In this document: positions 1-10,312 of the stretch, one piece after another
How the letters are laid out: the number at the start of each line of letters is the position of its first letter
How positions within the stretch are numbered: position 1 is the stretch's first letter
NCBI GenBank assembly: GCA_022843145.1
Contig: JALHOF010000014.1
Coordinates: forward strand, 1-64,000
Reading direction: 5' to 3'
Length of the DNA stretch: 64,000 nucleotides
From: Hyphomicrobium sp.
GTDB lineage: Bacteria > Pseudomonadota > Alphaproteobacteria > Rhizobiales > Hyphomicrobiaceae
The notes under the pieces: model-generated
What the model was told of the DNA's origin: nothing
What the model saw: only the letters and a program-made list of their open reading frames with translations
The model's database searches: none
Made by a program: the position numbers and the translations under genes

Positions 1-717
1 GGCGGTGTGCATCAGGATTTGCCGCAGGCGCTGATCGACGACATCGACAAGTGGTGTGACAGTTTTCCCAAGGTGCTCGACGACATCGAGGGCCTGCTGA
101 CCCACAACCGCATCTTCAAACAGCGCAACGTCGACATTGGCATCGTGAAGCTCGACGAGGGCTTCGATTACGGCTTCTCGGGCGTCATGGTGCGTGGCTC
201 GGGCGCGGCGTGGGATCTGCGCAAATCGCAGCCCTACGAGTGCTACGCCGAACTCGATTTCGACATTCCGATCGGCAAAAACGGCGATTGCTACGATCGC
301 TATCTCATACGCATGGCCGAGATGCGTGAGAGCGTGAAGATCATGAAGCAGTGCATCGCCAAACTCAACGCGCCCGAAGGCAAGGGGCCGCACGTCGCCG
401 AAGCCAGCAAGGTCGTGCCTCCGAAGCGCGCCGAGATGAAGCGCTCGATGGAAGCGCTGATCCATCATTTCAAACTCTACACCGAGGGCGTGCACGTTCC
501 TGCGGGCGAAGTCTATGCGGCGGTCGAAGCGCCGAAGGGCGAGTTCGGCGTGTATCTCGTGTCGGACGGCTCGAACAAACCCTATCGCTGCAAAATTCGC
601 GCGCCGGGCTTCCCGCACCTCGCGGCGATGGATTTCATGAACCGCGGCCACATGCTGGCCGACGTCTCCGCCATCATCGGCTCGCTGGACATCGTGTTCG
701 GCGAGATCGACAGGTGA
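1..717 (+). CDS. nuoD: NADH-quinone oxidoreductase subunit D, C-terminal part
   Basis: C-terminal 238 residues of the 49-kDa subunit of respiratory complex I; the gene begins before the window. NuoD sits in the peripheral arm and helps form the ubiquinone-binding site. The frame opens with GGVHQDLP, a conserved segment of NuoD, and ends with the family signature [23 protein letters not shown]-like tail (conserved core D-V[16 protein letters not shown]). The stop overlaps the start of the next gene by four bases (GTGA), so the two are probably translationally coupled. Identification is firm; only the missing N-terminus is unknown. Confidence 0.97.
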   Translation, partial: GGVHQDLPQALIDDIDKWCDSFPKVLDDIEGLLTHNRIFKQRNVDIGIVKLDEGFDYGFSGVMVRGSGAAWDLRKSQPYECYAELDFDIPIGKNGDCYDRYLIRMAEMRESVKIMKQCIAKLNAPEGKGPHVAEASKVVPPKRAEMKRSMEALIHHFKLYTEGVHVPAGEVYAAVEAPKGEFGVYLVSDGSNKPYRCKIRAPGFPHLAAMDFMNRGHMLADVSAIIGSLDIVFGEIDR

Positions 718-1082
718 GCGACATCGACCACGGCGTAAGCCTGCCGCCGTGCCCGAAGTGCTCGTCCGCGTACACCTACCAGGATGGCGGTCTCTTCGTC
801 TGTCCGGAGTGCGCGCACGAATGGAGCGGCGATACGGCGGCCGTGGCGGAAGATGATGCGCCGCGCGTCGTCAAGGACGCGACGGGCAACGTGCTCGCCG
901 ACGGCGACACGGTGACGGTCATCAAGGACCTAAAGATCAGGGGCTCGTCGTCGGTCGTGAAGGTCGGCACGAAGGTGCGCAACATCCGCCTCATCGACGG
1001 CTCGGGTGGCCACGATATCGACTGCAAGATCGACGGCGTCGGCCCGATGCAACTCAAGTCCGAGTTCGTGAAGAAGGCCTGA
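714..1082 (+). CDS. PhnA/YjdM-like zinc-ribbon protein
   Basis: 122-residue protein of the PhnA (YjdM) family. An N-terminal zinc ribbon (CPKC at about residues 13-16 and CPEC about 16 residues later, followed by HEW) precedes a small KOW/SH3-like beta domain with D-G-D-T-V-x-V-I-K-D-L-K and the conserved [11 protein letters not shown] segment. The name comes from the E. coli phn locus, but the family is no longer thought to be the phosphonoacetate hydrolase and its role is unclear. The GTG start overlaps the nuoD stop; the same frame runs on upstream as antiphase sequence inside nuoD, which I do not count as coding. No phosphonate genes are nearby. Confidence 0.9.
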   Translation: MSDIDHGVSLPPCPKCSSAYTYQDGGLFVCPECAHEWSGDTAAVAEDDAPRVVKDATGNVLADGDTVTVIKDLKIRGSSSVVKVGTKVRNIRLIDGSGGHDIDCKIDGVGPMQLKSEFVKKA

Positions 1083-1092
1083 CCGCGCCGAG

Positions 1093-1629
1093 TTGGGCTT
1101 GCGCGCTGAACGTTGCTCGGGCACGAGTAGGCGAGGTGCCGCCGCAGCAAACGAGCCCCGCTTGACCGACGACGAGATCTTATCAGCCCAGGAAGATGCG
1201 CCGCGCAAACACCGCCATCTCGTCTGGCTCGGGGTGTTCGCCGGGGTTGTGCTGACCGCGATCGGCGTGAGGTTCATGCTCGATCCGCGCGCGGCCCAGC
1301 ATACGTTCGGGCTCGCAAAGGGGCTTCTCGAACGCGACCTGCATCTGGTTGTCGGTCTGCGCGATATTTGGCTCGGCGCGCTCGCCATAGTGTTCGCCGT
1401 GGTCAAGGAATGGCGGGCGCTTGCATTCTGGCTGGGCCTCGGCGCGGCCGTGTGTCTCGCCGACGCCGGGATCGCGGCGGCAAGCACCGGCAAATGGTGG
1501 GCGATCGCGTTCCACATGGGCTCGGCCATCTTCTGCGGATGGCTGGCGGTCGCGTGCTGGCGGGCCTGGAAGCGGAGCGAAACGGACGCAAATGATCGTC
1601 CCGGCGAGCCCGAGGTGCCGTCGGCTTAA
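1093..1629 (+). CDS. Small multi-span membrane protein (DUF4267-like)
   Basis: Up to 178 residues with four hydrophobic segments (roughly residues 43-62, 85-105, 110-130 and 138-158), separated by short charged loops. An arginine/glutamate-rich N-terminus is expected in the cytoplasm. Overall size and pattern resemble the DUF4267 family of small membrane proteins; this is recognition by pattern, not by motif. The start is uncertain: a TTG at 1093 gives the longest frame, a TTG at 1162 would remove 23 residues that look poorly conserved, and neither has a strong ribosome binding site. It lies in the nuoD-nuoE interval and has no evident link to complex I. Confidence 0.6.
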   Translation: MGLRAERCSGTSRRGAAAANEPRLTDDEILSAQEDAPRKHRHLVWLGVFAGVVLTAIGVRFMLDPRAAQHTFGLAKGLLERDLHLVVGLRDIWLGALAIVFAVVKEWRALAFWLGLGAAVCLADAGIAAASTGKWWAIAFHMGSAIFCGWLAVACWRAWKRSETDANDRPGEPEVPSA

Positions 1630-1781
1630 CCTCGCCGATAAGCTGCCACTGGCGCGATTGCCCCACGGCTGGCACAAATGCCCGGCAGGATCGGCAGCCC
1701 CGGGATGGACCGCGGATCGCTGTTGCAACTCGGAAGCCGCCAGCCCGAGAATGCGAAGTGCGGCGCCGCTGGAGACGAAAC

Positions 1782-2261
1782 ATGATCGACAACCTCTTCC
1801 TATTGGCCATCGCCGCGTTCGGCTGGGGGCTGTCGCTCGCGACCTATCGCTTGTTCGCACGCCGCTATGGATGGCCGATGGGGTCGCTGCAAGCCGATCT
1901 TCCGGTCATTCCGATCCTGCTCGGCCTCGCGGCGCTCGTCGCCGCGATCGCCTATTCCGCGGCGCGGGGTGCTGACTACGGCGGCTGGGTCATCGTCGTC
2001 TGCGGTCTGCTGCTTGCCGTGTTCTGGACGGGCTTTCTTCGTGTCGGATCGCAGATTTCGCTGTTCCTCGCTCCGTGGGCGGGGTTCCTGCTGCTGCTCG
2101 GCTGGCTGGCGGAGCCGCTCGGCTACCAGGCGCGTCCCTGGGCCAATGAAAGCCTGGGTGAGACGATCCAGCGCAAGCGCGATCAGGCCGAGGATCTTCT
2201 GCGCGACCGTCTCTTGAAGGACGGCGAACGTCCGGCCGAACCGGCGCCCAAAGGCCGTTGA
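1782..2261 (+). CDS. Hypothetical membrane protein, nuoD-nuoE interval
   Basis: 159-residue protein of unknown function. The ATG at 1782 is preferred over an upstream in-frame ATG because GGAGACGAAAC lies just before it. Four hydrophobic stretches are visible (about residues 3-22, 41-59, 66-84 and 90-110), followed by a charged C-terminal tail rich in Arg, Lys and Glu with coiled-coil character (ETIQRKRDQAEDLLRDRL). The tail would face the cytoplasm. About 200 bp of sequence with no recognisable feature separate it from nuoE. Confidence 0.7.
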   Translation: MIDNLFLLAIAAFGWGLSLATYRLFARRYGWPMGSLQADLPVIPILLGLAALVAAIAYSAARGADYGGWVIVVCGLLLAVFWTGFLRVGSQISLFLAPWAGFLLLLGWLAEPLGYQARPWANESLGETIQRKRDQAEDLLRDRLLKDGERPAEPAPKGR

Positions 2262-2469
2262 CGGCATTCGACGGACCGCATTGACCGAGCGCAAGCGCGA
2301 ATCACTCCGGCGCCATGCCGTGGCGATTGGGCTGTGCTGCTTTAGGCGGGCTCGACTGAGCCTTGCCTTGAGGCTCTGATCCACGTAGTGGAAACCGGAT
2401 AAGTGGGTTGCGCCGGGGCTCCTTCACAAAGAGCTGCCGTGGTGCCCCATTCGCCGCTGGGAGCCCTCA

Positions 2470-3705
2470 ATGGCCGTTCGCCGTCTCGATCCGGAGCAAC
2501 CCCCGAGTTTCGCCTTCACGCCTGAGAACGTAGCCTGGGCCAAGGCCACCATTGCCAAGTATCCCGAAGGCAAGCAGGCCTCGGCGGTGATCCCGCTCTT
2601 GTGGCGGGCGCAGGAGCAGAACGGCGGCTGGACGACCGAGCCCGCGATGCGCGCGGTCGCCGACATGCTCGGTATGGCGCAAATCCGCGTCTACGAGATC
2701 GCGACATTCTACACGATGTTCCAATTGTCGCCGGTCGGCACGGTGGCGCATATCCAGGTCTGCGGCACCACGCCGTGCATGTTACGCGGCGCGCGCGACC
2801 TGATCGCCGTTTGCAAGCGCCGCATCGCCGACCAGAGCCACGAAGTTTCGGCGGACGGCAAATTCTCCTGGGAGGAAGTCGAATGCCTCGGGTCGTGCGC
2901 CAATGCGCCGATGGTGCAGATCTGGAAAGATACCTACGAGGATTTGACGCCGGAAGGATTCGAACAGTTGATCGAGGCGTTCGACAAGGGACAGCCGCCG
3001 AAGCCCGGATCTCAGTCTGGCCGCACTGCGTCGTGTCCGTCTGCGGGCCCGACCACGTTGACCGACCCCACGCTCTATGACGGTTCAGCAATTGGCGGCT
3101 GGCAGAAGCGCTTCAATGACGCGCACGCTGCAACCCCTGCGGTTGCCTCTCCGGCACCCGCCGCCGCGGCACCGGCCCCAGCCGCCGCGCCGGCACAATC
3201 GGCAGCACCGGCGCGTGTCGCGGCAGCCCCCGTGTTACCGGGCGTCGCGGCCGCGCTTGCCAACGCCGGGCTCGTTCCCGAATTGGAGGCGCGCGGCGGC
3301 GGCAAGGCGATGAGCGTGCAGGAGTTGGAAAGCCTCAAGTCGCAGGCCAAAGCCGGATTGCTGCCCGGCGCCATGATGGCTGCACTGTCCGCATCGGGCA
3401 CCGGTTCAAAGGCGGATGTCGCGCCGGAGAAGCCCGCGCTGTTGTCGTCGCCGCGCGGCGGCAAGGGCGATGACCTCGGGCTGATCTGGGGTGTCGCCGA
3501 AAAGCTCGAAGCGAAAATGAATGCGCTCGGCGTCTGGCATTTCGATCAGATCGCGGGCTGGACACCAGCCAATGTCGCCTGGTTCGAAGAGGCGATGGAA
3601 GGTTTCAAAGGCCGCATCGCGCGCGACAAGTGGATCGAGCAATGCCAGAAGCTGGCGGCGGGTTGGCGGCCCGAGGGCAGCGTCGGCGAGCGGCCGAAGG
3701 GGTGA
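2470..3705 (+). CDS. nuoE: NADH-quinone oxidoreductase subunit E with C-terminal appendage
   Basis: 24-kDa subunit of complex I, a thioredoxin-like [2Fe-2S] protein of the NADH-oxidising module. The four cluster ligands are visible as C98, C103, C139 and C143. The canonical domain ends near residue 178; the protein then continues to 411 residues, about twice the minimal length, through an Ala/Pro-rich linker (about 215-250) into a compact C-terminal domain (about 332-400: [28 protein letters not shown]). This extra domain resembles the C-terminal tail of RpsB in this same window. nuoF follows after 6 bp, so the two are in one operon. Confidence 0.95.
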   Translation: MAVRRLDPEQPPSFAFTPENVAWAKATIAKYPEGKQASAVIPLLWRAQEQNGGWTTEPAMRAVADMLGMAQIRVYEIATFYTMFQLSPVGTVAHIQVCGTTPCMLRGARDLIAVCKRRIADQSHEVSADGKFSWEEVECLGSCANAPMVQIWKDTYEDLTPEGFEQLIEAFDKGQPPKPGSQSGRTASCPSAGPTTLTDPTLYDGSAIGGWQKRFNDAHAATPAVASPAPAAAAPAPAAAPAQSAAPARVAAAPVLPGVAAALANAGLVPELEARGGGKAMSVQELESLKSQAKAGLLPGAMMAALSASGTGSKADVAPEKPALLSSPRGGKGDDLGLIWGVAEKLEAKMNALGVWHFDQIAGWTPANVAWFEEAMEGFKGRIARDKWIEQCQKLAAGWRPEGSVGERPKG

Positions 3706-3711
3706 CGAGAC

Positions 3712-4995
3712 ATGCTCGCTGACAAGGACCGCATCTTCCGCAATCTCTATGGCTTCCACGACGCGAGCCTTAAAGGCGCGTTGAAGCGCGGCGCGTGGGA
3801 CGGCACCAAGCTGTTCATCGACAAGGGCCACGACTGGATCATCAACGAGGTCAAGGCGTCGGGCTTGCGCGGGCGCGGCGGCGCCGGCTTCCCGACCGGC
3901 CTCAAGTGGTCGTTCATGCCCAAGGCGGACCCGCGGCCCTCGTACCTCGTGATCAATGGGGACGAATCCGAGCCCGGCTCGTGCAAGGACCGCGAAATTC
4001 TGCGCCACGATGCGCATCTGCTGCTCGAAGGTGCATTGATCGCCTCGTTCGCGATGAGGGCACACACCTGCTACATCTACCTGCGCGGGGAATACATCCG
4101 CGAGCGGGAGGCGCTGCAGCGCGCTGTCGACGAGGCCTATGAGGCGCGCCTGATCGGCAAGAACAACGTCCACGGCTGGGATTTCGACGTCTACGTCCAC
4201 CACGGCGCGGGCGCGTATATCTGCGGCGAGGAGACGGCGCTGCTCGAAAGCCTCGAAGGCAAGAAGGGCCAGCCGCGCCTGAAGCCGCCATTCCCCGCCA
4301 ACGTCGGCCTCTATGGTGCGCCAACGACGATCAACAACGTCGAGAGCATTGCGGTCGTGCCGGACATCCTGCGGCGTGGCCCAACTTGGTTCTCCGGCCT
4401 CGGCAAACCCAACAATACCGGCACAAAGCTGTTCCAGATCTCGGGACACGTCGAGCGGCCGTGCGTGGTCGAGGAGGAGATGGGCATCCCGTTGCGGGAT
4501 CTCATCGAAAAGCATTGCGGCGGCGTGCGCGGCGGCTGGAAGAACCTGCTCGCCGTCATCCCGGGCGGATCGTCCGTTCCCCTTGTTCCCGCTGAATTGT
4601 GCGACGACCTGGGCATGGATTTCGACAGTTTGCAGAAGGTCAAGTCCGGGCTCGGCACGGCGGCTGTCATCGTCATGGACAAGTCGGCCGATCCCATCAA
4701 GGCGATCGCCCGGATCTCGTACTTCTACAAACACGAGAGCTGCGGGCAGTGCACGCCCTGCCGTGAAGGGACGGGCTGGATGTGGCGCGTGCTCGAGCGC
4801 ATGGCGGAAGGTCACGCAGAGAAACACGAGATCGACCTCTTGTTCGAAGTGTCGAAGCAAGTCGAAGGTCACACCATCTGCGCGCTAGGTGATGCCGCGG
4901 CGTGGCCGGTGCAGGGGCTGATCCGCCACTTCCGCCCACTCATCGAGGCGCGCATCGACCAGTATCAACGCGCCCATCGCGACGCTGCGGAATAG
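3712..4995 (+). CDS. nuoF: NADH-quinone oxidoreductase subunit F
   Basis: 51-kDa subunit of complex I (427 residues), which binds FMN and NADH and passes electrons into the Fe-S chain. Seen directly: the glycine-rich nucleotide site [16 protein letters not shown] near residues 45-60, the flavin-site segment [18 protein letters not shown], the [15 protein letters not shown] motif, and the N3 [4Fe-4S] ligands C344, C347, C350 and C390. The length is normal for the family. It sits 6 bp after nuoE and 18 bp before nuoG. Confidence 0.98.
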   Translation: MLADKDRIFRNLYGFHDASLKGALKRGAWDGTKLFIDKGHDWIINEVKASGLRGRGGAGFPTGLKWSFMPKADPRPSYLVINGDESEPGSCKDREILRHDAHLLLEGALIASFAMRAHTCYIYLRGEYIREREALQRAVDEAYEARLIGKNNVHGWDFDVYVHHGAGAYICGEETALLESLEGKKGQPRLKPPFPANVGLYGAPTTINNVESIAVVPDILRRGPTWFSGLGKPNNTGTKLFQISGHVERPCVVEEEMGIPLRDLIEKHCGGVRGGWKNLLAVIPGGSSVPLVPAELCDDLGMDFDSLQKVKSGLGTAAVIVMDKSADPIKAIARISYFYKHESCGQCTPCREGTGWMWRVLERMAEGHAEKHEIDLLFEVSKQVEGHTICALGDAAAWPVQGLIRHFRPLIEARIDQYQRAHRDAAE

Positions 4996-5013
4996 AGGTC
5001 AGAGCACGCGCCC

Positions 5014-7089
5014 ATGCCCAAACAACTGATCATTGACGGCAAGCCGATAGAGGTCGAGGACGGCACGACGCTGTTGCAGGCTTGCGAGCAGGCCGGCGCA
5101 GAAATCCCGCGCTTCTGCTATCACGAGCGTCTGTCGATCGCAGGCAATTGCCGCATGTGTCTGGTCGAGGTCGAGGGCTCGCCGAAGCCGATCGCCTCGT
5201 GCGCCATGGGCGTCAGCGATCTGCCGCCGAACCGCGACGGCTCGCCGAAGAAGATCTTCACCAAAAGCGCCGTCGTGAAGAAGGCGCGCGAAGGGGTGAT
5301 GGAGTTCCTGCTCATCAACCATCCGCTTGATTGCCCGATCTGTGACCAGGGCGGCGAATGCGATCTCCAGGATCAGGCGATGGCCTTCGGAATCGGCGGC
5401 TCGCGCTATCAGGAGAACAAGCGCGCCGTCGAGGAAAAGAACATCGGGCCGCTGATCAAGACGATGATGACGCGGTGCATCCACTGCACGCGCTGTGTCC
5501 GCTACATGACGGAGATCGCGGGCGTGGAGGAGTTGGGGTTGATCGGCCGCGGCGAGGATGCCGAGATCACGACCTATCTCGAGAAGGGCATTCTCTCGGA
5601 GATGAGCGCGAACGTTGTCGATCTCTGTCCCGTCGGCGCGCTGACGCACCGGCCATGGGCGCACAACGCGCGGCCGTGGGAAATGAAAAAGACGGAAACG
5701 ATCGACGTCATGGACGCAATCGGGTCGGCGATCCGCGTCGACGCGCGCGGGCCCGAAGTGCTGCGCGTCCTGCCGCGTAACAATGACGCGGTCAACGAGG
5801 AGTGGATTTCCGACAAGACGAGGCACGTCGCCGACGGGTTGAAAACGCAGCGTCTCGATCAGCCTTATGTCCGCAAGGACGGACGATTGCAGCCAGCATC
5901 CTGGGACGAGGCGTTGGCGGCTGCGGCCGCGGCGCTGAAGGCCGCGAGCCCCGCGCGGATCGGCGCGATCGCCGGCGATCTAGCGGGTGCGGAAGAGATG
6001 TACGCGCTGAAGGAACTGATGGGCCGGCTCGGTTCGCCGAACATCGATTGCCGGCAGGCCGGCGAGGCGATCGATCCGTCGCTCGGCCGCGCGGGCTATC
6101 TGTTCAATGCGACCATCGAGGGCATCGATCAGGCCGATGCCATTATGATTATCGGGTCCAATCCCCGTATCGAGGCGCCGGTTCTCAATGCGCGAATCCG
6201 GAAGCGATGGCGGCAGGGCGGACTGCTGGTCGGAGTGATCGGTGAGAAGGCCGACCTCGGCTACAAGTACGAGCACCTCGGCTCAGGACCGGACGCGCTC
6301 AAGCAATTCATCACCCATCCGCCGGCTCAGAAAGAGCGGCCGATGTTCATCATCGGCATGGGTGCGCTCTCGCGTCCCGATGGCGGCGCGGTTCTGGCAG
6401 CCGCAGCGAAGTCCGCGCTGGCGTTGGGCGTGGTCAAGGACGGCTGGAACGGGTTCTCGGTTCTGCACACTGCCGCCGCGCGCGTCGCCGGGCTCGATCT
6501 CGGGTTTGTGCCGGGGGCGGGCGGAAAGTCCGTCGCAGCGATGGCATCGGCGGGCGGTCTCGACGTCGTCTATAACCTCGGCGCCGACGAGATCGACATC
6601 GCCCCGGGCGCCTTTGTCATCTACCAGGGCAGCCACGGAGACCGGGGCGCGCATCGGGCGGACGTCATCCTGCCCGGCTCGGCCTACACCGAGAAGAGCG
6701 CGACCTACGTCAATACCGAAGGCCGCGCGCAGCAGACCGTTCGCGCTGTCTTCGCGCCGGGGCAGGCCAAAGAGGATTGGGCGATCATCCGCGCACTGTC
6801 AGCCAGCGCAGGTCACACCCTGCCTTTCGACCAGCTTTCGGCTCTGCGCGCCGCGATGTACAAGACCGCGCCAGCGCTCGCTCGCCTCAATCGCATCGAG
6901 CCGGCGCCGGTCGCGGCGATCTCCGCACTGGCCGGACAGGGCGGCTCGTTGGCAAGCGGCCCGCTGACGTCAATGGTCAAGGACTTCTATCTGACGAATC
7001 CGATCGCGCGTTCGTCCGCCATCATGGCGGAGCTGAGCGCGTTGAAATCGATCGCAGGCGGCGCGGCCGGTCTGCGGGCGGCGGAGTGA
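5014..7089 (+). CDS. nuoG: NADH-quinone oxidoreductase subunit G
   Basis: 75-kDa Fe-S subunit of complex I (691 residues). The N-terminal ferredoxin domain shows the [2Fe-2S] ligands C35, C46, C49 and C63. Next come the His/Cys [4Fe-4S] motif [17 protein letters not shown] (about residues 105-121) and the second cubane ligands in [12 protein letters not shown] with a later DLCPVGAL. A molybdopterin-oxidoreductase-like domain makes up the rest. The size matches mitochondrial and alphaproteobacterial homologues rather than the longer enterobacterial form. A strong RBS is not obvious, but the start follows nuoF by 18 bp. Confidence 0.98.
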   Translation: MPKQLIIDGKPIEVEDGTTLLQACEQAGAEIPRFCYHERLSIAGNCRMCLVEVEGSPKPIASCAMGVSDLPPNRDGSPKKIFTKSAVVKKAREGVMEFLLINHPLDCPICDQGGECDLQDQAMAFGIGGSRYQENKRAVEEKNIGPLIKTMMTRCIHCTRCVRYMTEIAGVEELGLIGRGEDAEITTYLEKGILSEMSANVVDLCPVGALTHRPWAHNARPWEMKKTETIDVMDAIGSAIRVDARGPEVLRVLPRNNDAVNEEWISDKTRHVADGLKTQRLDQPYVRKDGRLQPASWDEALAAAAAALKAASPARIGAIAGDLAGAEEMYALKELMGRLGSPNIDCRQAGEAIDPSLGRAGYLFNATIEGIDQADAIMIIGSNPRIEAPVLNARIRKRWRQGGLLVGVIGEKADLGYKYEHLGSGPDALKQFITHPPAQKERPMFIIGMGALSRPDGGAVLAAAAKSALALGVVKDGWNGFSVLHTAAARVAGLDLGFVPGAGGKSVAAMASAGGLDVVYNLGADEIDIAPGAFVIYQGSHGDRGAHRADVILPGSAYTEKSATYVNTEGRAQQTVRAVFAPGQAKEDWAIIRALSASAGHTLPFDQLSALRAAMYKTAPALARLNRIEPAPVAAISALAGQGGSLASGPLTSMVKDFYLTNPIARSSAIMAELSALKSIAGGAAGLRAAE

Positions 7090-7105
7090 GGGGAATGGCG
7101 CGGCA

Positions 7106-8197
7106 ATGACCACTCTGCAATGGTTGATCGGGCTCGACCCGCTCCCCGAATGGCTGTCCTGGCTATGGTGGCTGCTCGTCGTGGGCGTGCTCAGCGCGGC
7201 GGTCGTGTTCGGCCTGCTGATCATCATCGCGTTCCTGCTATTGATGGACCGGAAAGTCTGGGCAGCGGTGCAGATGCGGCGCGGCCCCAACGTCGTCGGT
7301 CCATTCGGCCTGCTGCAGTCGTTCGCCGATCTCTTGAAGTTCGCGCTGAAAGAGCCGCTGATCCCTGCCGGCGCCGACAAGGGAGTTTTCCTGCTAGCGC
7401 CCCTCGCCACCGCGACGTTCGCGCTGGCTGCGTGGGCAGTGATCCCGGTCGATCAGAACAGCTGGGGAAAATGGGTGATCTCCGACCTCAACGTCGGCAT
7501 CCTCTATCTGTTGGCGATCTCGTCGCTCGGCGTCTATGGCATCATCATGGGCGGCTGGGCATCGAACTCGAAGTATCCGTTCATGGGTTCGCTGCGTTCA
7601 GCGGCGCAAATGGTCAGTTACGAAGTGTCGATCGGCCTCGTCATCATCACCGTGCTGCTGCTCGTCGGCTCGCTCAACCTGACCGACATCGTCAATGCGC
7701 AGAAGACCGGCATCGGTACCGGCGCTGGGTTGCCCGCGTCGGCGCTCGACTGGCATTGGCTCGTGCTGTTCCCGATGTTCGTGGTCTTCTTCATCTCGGC
7801 GCTGGCTGAAACCAATCGGCCGCCGTTCGACCTGCCAGAGGCCGAGTCCGAACTCGTCGCCGGCTTCATGGTCGAGTACGCCTCGACGCCGTATCTCCTG
7901 TTCATGCTCGGCGAGTACGTCGCGATCACGACCATGTGCGCGATGACCACGATCCTGTTTCTCGGCGGCTGGCTGCCGCCCCTCGATATCGCGCCGTTCA
8001 ACTGGGTGCCGGGCATCTTCTGGTTCATCGGCAAGGCGACGTTCGTTTTCTTCATGTTTGCCATGGTCAAGGCCATGGTCCCGCGCTACCGCTATGATCA
8101 GCTCATGCGGCTCGGCTGGAAGGTGTTCCTGCCACTGTCGCTGGTCATGGTCGTCGTGGTCGCGGCTGTGCTGCAATTCGGAGGGGCGAGCCCGTGA
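7106..8197 (+). CDS. nuoH: NADH-quinone oxidoreductase subunit H
   Basis: Membrane subunit ND1 of complex I (363 residues, about eight transmembrane helices) that forms the entrance of the quinone channel with NuoB and NuoD. Family signatures are plain: [25 protein letters not shown] in the first loop and [21 protein letters not shown] in the acidic third loop. The last codons overlap the GTG start of a small membrane-protein gene (GTGA), so translation is probably coupled. Confidence 0.98.
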   Translation: MTTLQWLIGLDPLPEWLSWLWWLLVVGVLSAAVVFGLLIIIAFLLLMDRKVWAAVQMRRGPNVVGPFGLLQSFADLLKFALKEPLIPAGADKGVFLLAPLATATFALAAWAVIPVDQNSWGKWVISDLNVGILYLLAISSLGVYGIIMGGWASNSKYPFMGSLRSAAQMVSYEVSIGLVIITVLLLVGSLNLTDIVNAQKTGIGTGAGLPASALDWHWLVLFPMFVVFFISALAETNRPPFDLPEAESELVAGFMVEYASTPYLLFMLGEYVAITTMCAMTTILFLGGWLPPLDIAPFNWVPGIFWFIGKATFVFFMFAMVKAMVPRYRYDQLMRLGWKVFLPLSLVMVVVVAAVLQFGGASP

Positions 8198-8394
8198 ACC
8201 CGATGCTGCAGTCGATGATGTTGATCGCGAGCACGTTCGTGCTGGGTGAATTCGTGCTGATGCTCAGCCGCACGCGCGGTATTCCGCTGCCCCAGGCGCT
8301 CAGCATGTCGGCGCCCCGGTTCATCGTCGCGGCGCTGCTCGGCGCGGCGGTCGGCTATGTCCTTTTCGTCTTCGGCTTCAAGGTGACGCCATGA
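8194..8394 (+). CDS. Small two-helix membrane protein within the nuo operon
   Basis: 66-residue hydrophobic protein of unknown function encoded between nuoH and nuoI. Two membrane segments are expected (about residues 6-23 and 41-60) with a short basic loop between them. The GTG start overlaps the nuoH stop and follows GGAGGGG at a good distance; its own stop overlaps the nuoI start (ATGA). This tight packing argues that it is a real gene, co-translated with complex I subunits. It is not one of the 14 core Nuo subunits. Confidence 0.75.
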   Translation: MNPMLQSMMLIASTFVLGEFVLMLSRTRGIPLPQALSMSAPRFIVAALLGAAVGYVLFVFGFKVTP

Positions 8395-8879
8395 GTGTCG
8401 CGCGCGGGATCAAGTCCCTGTTCCTGACCGAGTTCGTCTCGGCATTCTTTCTCACCATGCGCTATTTCTTCGCGAAAAAGGCCACGCTCAACTATCCCTT
8501 CGAGAAGGGACCGCTGTCGCCACGCTTCCGCGGCGAGCACGCCCTTCGCCGTTACCCGAATGGCGAGGAGCGGTGCATCGCGTGCAAGCTGTGCGAGGCG
8601 ATCTGTCCGGCTCAGGCCATCACCATCGAGGCGGGGCCGCGCCGCAACGACGGCACGCGGCGCACCACGCGCTACGACATCGATATGACGAAGTGCATTT
8701 ATTGCGGGCTGTGCCAGGAGGCGTGCCCGGTAGACGCCATCGTCGAGGGGCCGAATTTCGAGTTCGCGACCGAAACGCGCGAGGAATTATTCTACGACAA
8801 GGACCGGCTGCTCGCGAACGGCGACCGCTGGGAGCGCGAGATCGCGAAGAACCTCGAACTCGACGCGAAGTACAGGTGA
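8391..8879 (+). CDS. nuoI: NADH-quinone oxidoreductase subunit I
   Basis: Two-cluster ferredoxin subunit of complex I (162 residues, TYKY homologue). It carries clusters N6a and N6b, which hand electrons towards NuoB. Ligands are seen as two CxxCxxCxxxCP motifs: C62/C65/C68/C72 and C102/C105/C108/C112. The N-terminal amphipathic helix, rich in Phe and Lys, is typical for the alphaproteobacterial and mitochondrial form. The ATG overlaps the stop of the preceding small membrane protein. Confidence 0.98.
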   Translation: MSVARGIKSLFLTEFVSAFFLTMRYFFAKKATLNYPFEKGPLSPRFRGEHALRRYPNGEERCIACKLCEAICPAQAITIEAGPRRNDGTRRTTRYDIDMTKCIYCGLCQEACPVDAIVEGPNFEFATETREELFYDKDRLLANGDRWEREIAKNLELDAKYR

Positions 8880-8883
8880 CGCC

Positions 8884-9525
8884 ATGGCACTGACAGCCGT
8901 CTTCTTCTACATCTTCGCCGTGCTGGCCGTCGTGTCGGGCGCGATGGTGATCATTGCGAAGAACCCGGTTCACGCCGTGCTGTTCCTCATTCTCGCGTTC
9001 TTCAACGCTGCGGGATTGTTCGTGCTCCTGGGCGCGGAGTTCCTGGCGATGCTTCTGGTCATTGTCTATGTCGGCGCCGTCGCCGTACTGTTCCTGTTCG
9101 TCGTGATGATGCTGGACGTCGACTTCGCCGAGCTGAAGGCCGGTTTCATCAAGAACGCGCCGGTGGGCCTCCTGGTCGGCGGTACGGTTCTCGCCGAGCT
9201 TGTCGCGCTGTTCATGGCGCGCGGCTTCGGCGCTGGAATCGCGAAGGCTCCTGCCGCAGTCATGCCGACCGCTGCCTCGGGCATCTCCAACACCGAGGCG
9301 CTGGGGCGCATCCTTTATACGAAGTACGCGTTCTTCTTTCAGGGCGCGGGCCTGATCCTGCTCGTCGCGATGGTCGGCGCGATCGTCCTCACGTTGCGCC
9401 AGCGCGAGGGTGTCAAGCGGCAGTCGGTGCCGGTGCAGAACGCGCGCGATCCGGCGACGGCGATCGAGATTGTCAAGGTGCCGACGGGTAGCGCGGTCGT
9501 GCCGTCGGCGGAGGCCCAGCGGTGA
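8884..9525 (+). CDS. nuoJ: NADH-quinone oxidoreductase subunit J
   Basis: ND6-type membrane subunit of complex I (213 residues, five transmembrane helices). The conserved third-helix region with AEFLAMLLVIVYVGAVAVLFLFVVMML is visible, and includes the YVGAVAVLFLF element that forms the pi-bulge helix linked to coupling. The C-terminus continues as a hydrophilic tail (KRQSVPVQNARDP) after the last helix. It starts 4 bp after nuoI. Confidence 0.97.
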   Translation: MALTAVFFYIFAVLAVVSGAMVIIAKNPVHAVLFLILAFFNAAGLFVLLGAEFLAMLLVIVYVGAVAVLFLFVVMMLDVDFAELKAGFIKNAPVGLLVGGTVLAELVALFMARGFGAGIAKAPAAVMPTAASGISNTEALGRILYTKYAFFFQGAGLILLVAMVGAIVLTLRQREGVKRQSVPVQNARDPATAIEIVKVPTGSAVVPSAEAQR

Positions 9526-9538
9526 CGAGGAACAACCG

Positions 9539-9748
9539 ATGAGCGGTCGCGGCAACGGAGCGGATGATCCCAAAATCGCTTCGCTCGAGGACGCGCGTCG
9601 CCGTGCGGCCGCAAAGGCGAAAGCGGAGCGTCACGGAGCCTCGGGGCGCGGCAAGCGCTCGCTCCGCGATCTGCTTGTGGGCGGTACGATCATCGCGATG
9701 GCGGTCGGCTTCGTGGTGTCGCTCGTCGTACCGCTGGTGAAGGGATGA
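9539..9748 (+). CDS. Small single-span protein between nuoJ and nuoK (first)
   Basis: 69-residue protein of unknown function. The first 40 residues are strongly charged and Ala/Lys/Arg-rich with helical character; a single membrane segment follows (about residues 47-66: VGGTIIAMAVGFVVSLVVPLV). The ATG at 9539 was chosen because GAGG lies upstream and because it begins just after the nuoJ stop. The stop overlaps the next start (ATGA). It is not a recognised complex I core subunit; its place in the operon suggests an accessory or assembly role, which is inference. Confidence 0.7.
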   Translation: MSGRGNGADDPKIASLEDARRRAAAKAKAERHGASGRGKRSLRDLLVGGTIIAMAVGFVVSLVVPLVKG

Positions 9749-9993
9749 CGGCGATGTCGCGTGACGAAGCCACCCCGACCGAGATCCCGGAGCAGATGTT
9801 CCGGAAGACGGAGGAGTTCCGTCACGTCGCGGCGGCCAAAGCCGACAACAAGCGGCTGGCTCGAGCCGAGCTGCGGGCGCGCTGGCCGCTGGGCCGTATT
9901 GTCAAGCTCGCGCTGATCTATGGCGGACCGCTTGCCGTGCTGTTGGGCTGGTACTGGGCCGGCAAGGTTTTGAACATGGGCGGGGGCGGTTGA
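9745..9993 (+). CDS. Small single-span protein between nuoJ and nuoK (second)
   Basis: 82-residue protein of unknown function. It has a hydrophilic N-terminal half rich in Glu, Lys and Arg, an arginine-rich turn, then one membrane helix (about residues 53-73, [19 protein letters not shown]) and a glycine tail. The start overlaps the stop of the preceding small gene and nuoK begins one base after its own stop, so it is embedded in the complex I operon. Confidence 0.7.
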   Translation: MTAMSRDEATPTEIPEQMFRKTEEFRHVAAAKADNKRLARAELRARWPLGRIVKLALIYGGPLAVLLGWYWAGKVLNMGGGG

Positions 9994-9994
9994 G

Positions 9995-10303
9995 ATGACC
10001 ATCGGACTCGGACACTATCTGACGGTCGGCGCGTGCCTGTTTACTCTCGGCATCCTCGGCATCTTTCTCAACCGCAAGAACGTCATTGTCATCCTGATGT
10101 CCGTCGAGCTGATGCTCCTTGCTGTGAATATCAATTTTGTCGCGTTCTCGCACTTCCTCAACGACCTTGTCGGACAGGTGTTCGCATTGTTCGTGCTGAC
10201 GGTTGCGGCGGCGGAAGCGGCGATCGGGCTCGCCATTGTCGTCGTCTACTATCGCAACCGCGGATCGATCGCGGTCGACGACATCAACATGATGAAGGGC
10301 TGA
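9995..10303 (+). CDS. nuoK: NADH-quinone oxidoreductase subunit K
   Basis: ND4L-type membrane subunit of complex I (102 residues, three transmembrane helices). The buried glutamates needed for proton transfer appear in the second and third helices ([17 protein letters not shown] and [18 protein letters not shown]). Length is standard. It begins one base after the preceding small gene and lies 9 bp before nuoL. Confidence 0.98.
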   Translation: MTIGLGHYLTVGACLFTLGILGIFLNRKNVIVILMSVELMLLAVNINFVAFSHFLNDLVGQVFALFVLTVAAAEAAIGLAIVVVYYRNRGSIAVDDINMMKG

Positions 10304-10312
10304 GCGCGGATC

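Noticed and set aside
3406-4872. Long reverse-strand frame of 488 codons opposite nuoE-nuoF
   Set aside because: It lies antisense to clear complex I genes; the composition is that of a high-GC shadow frame (Arg, Ala, Asp, His-rich) with no motif.
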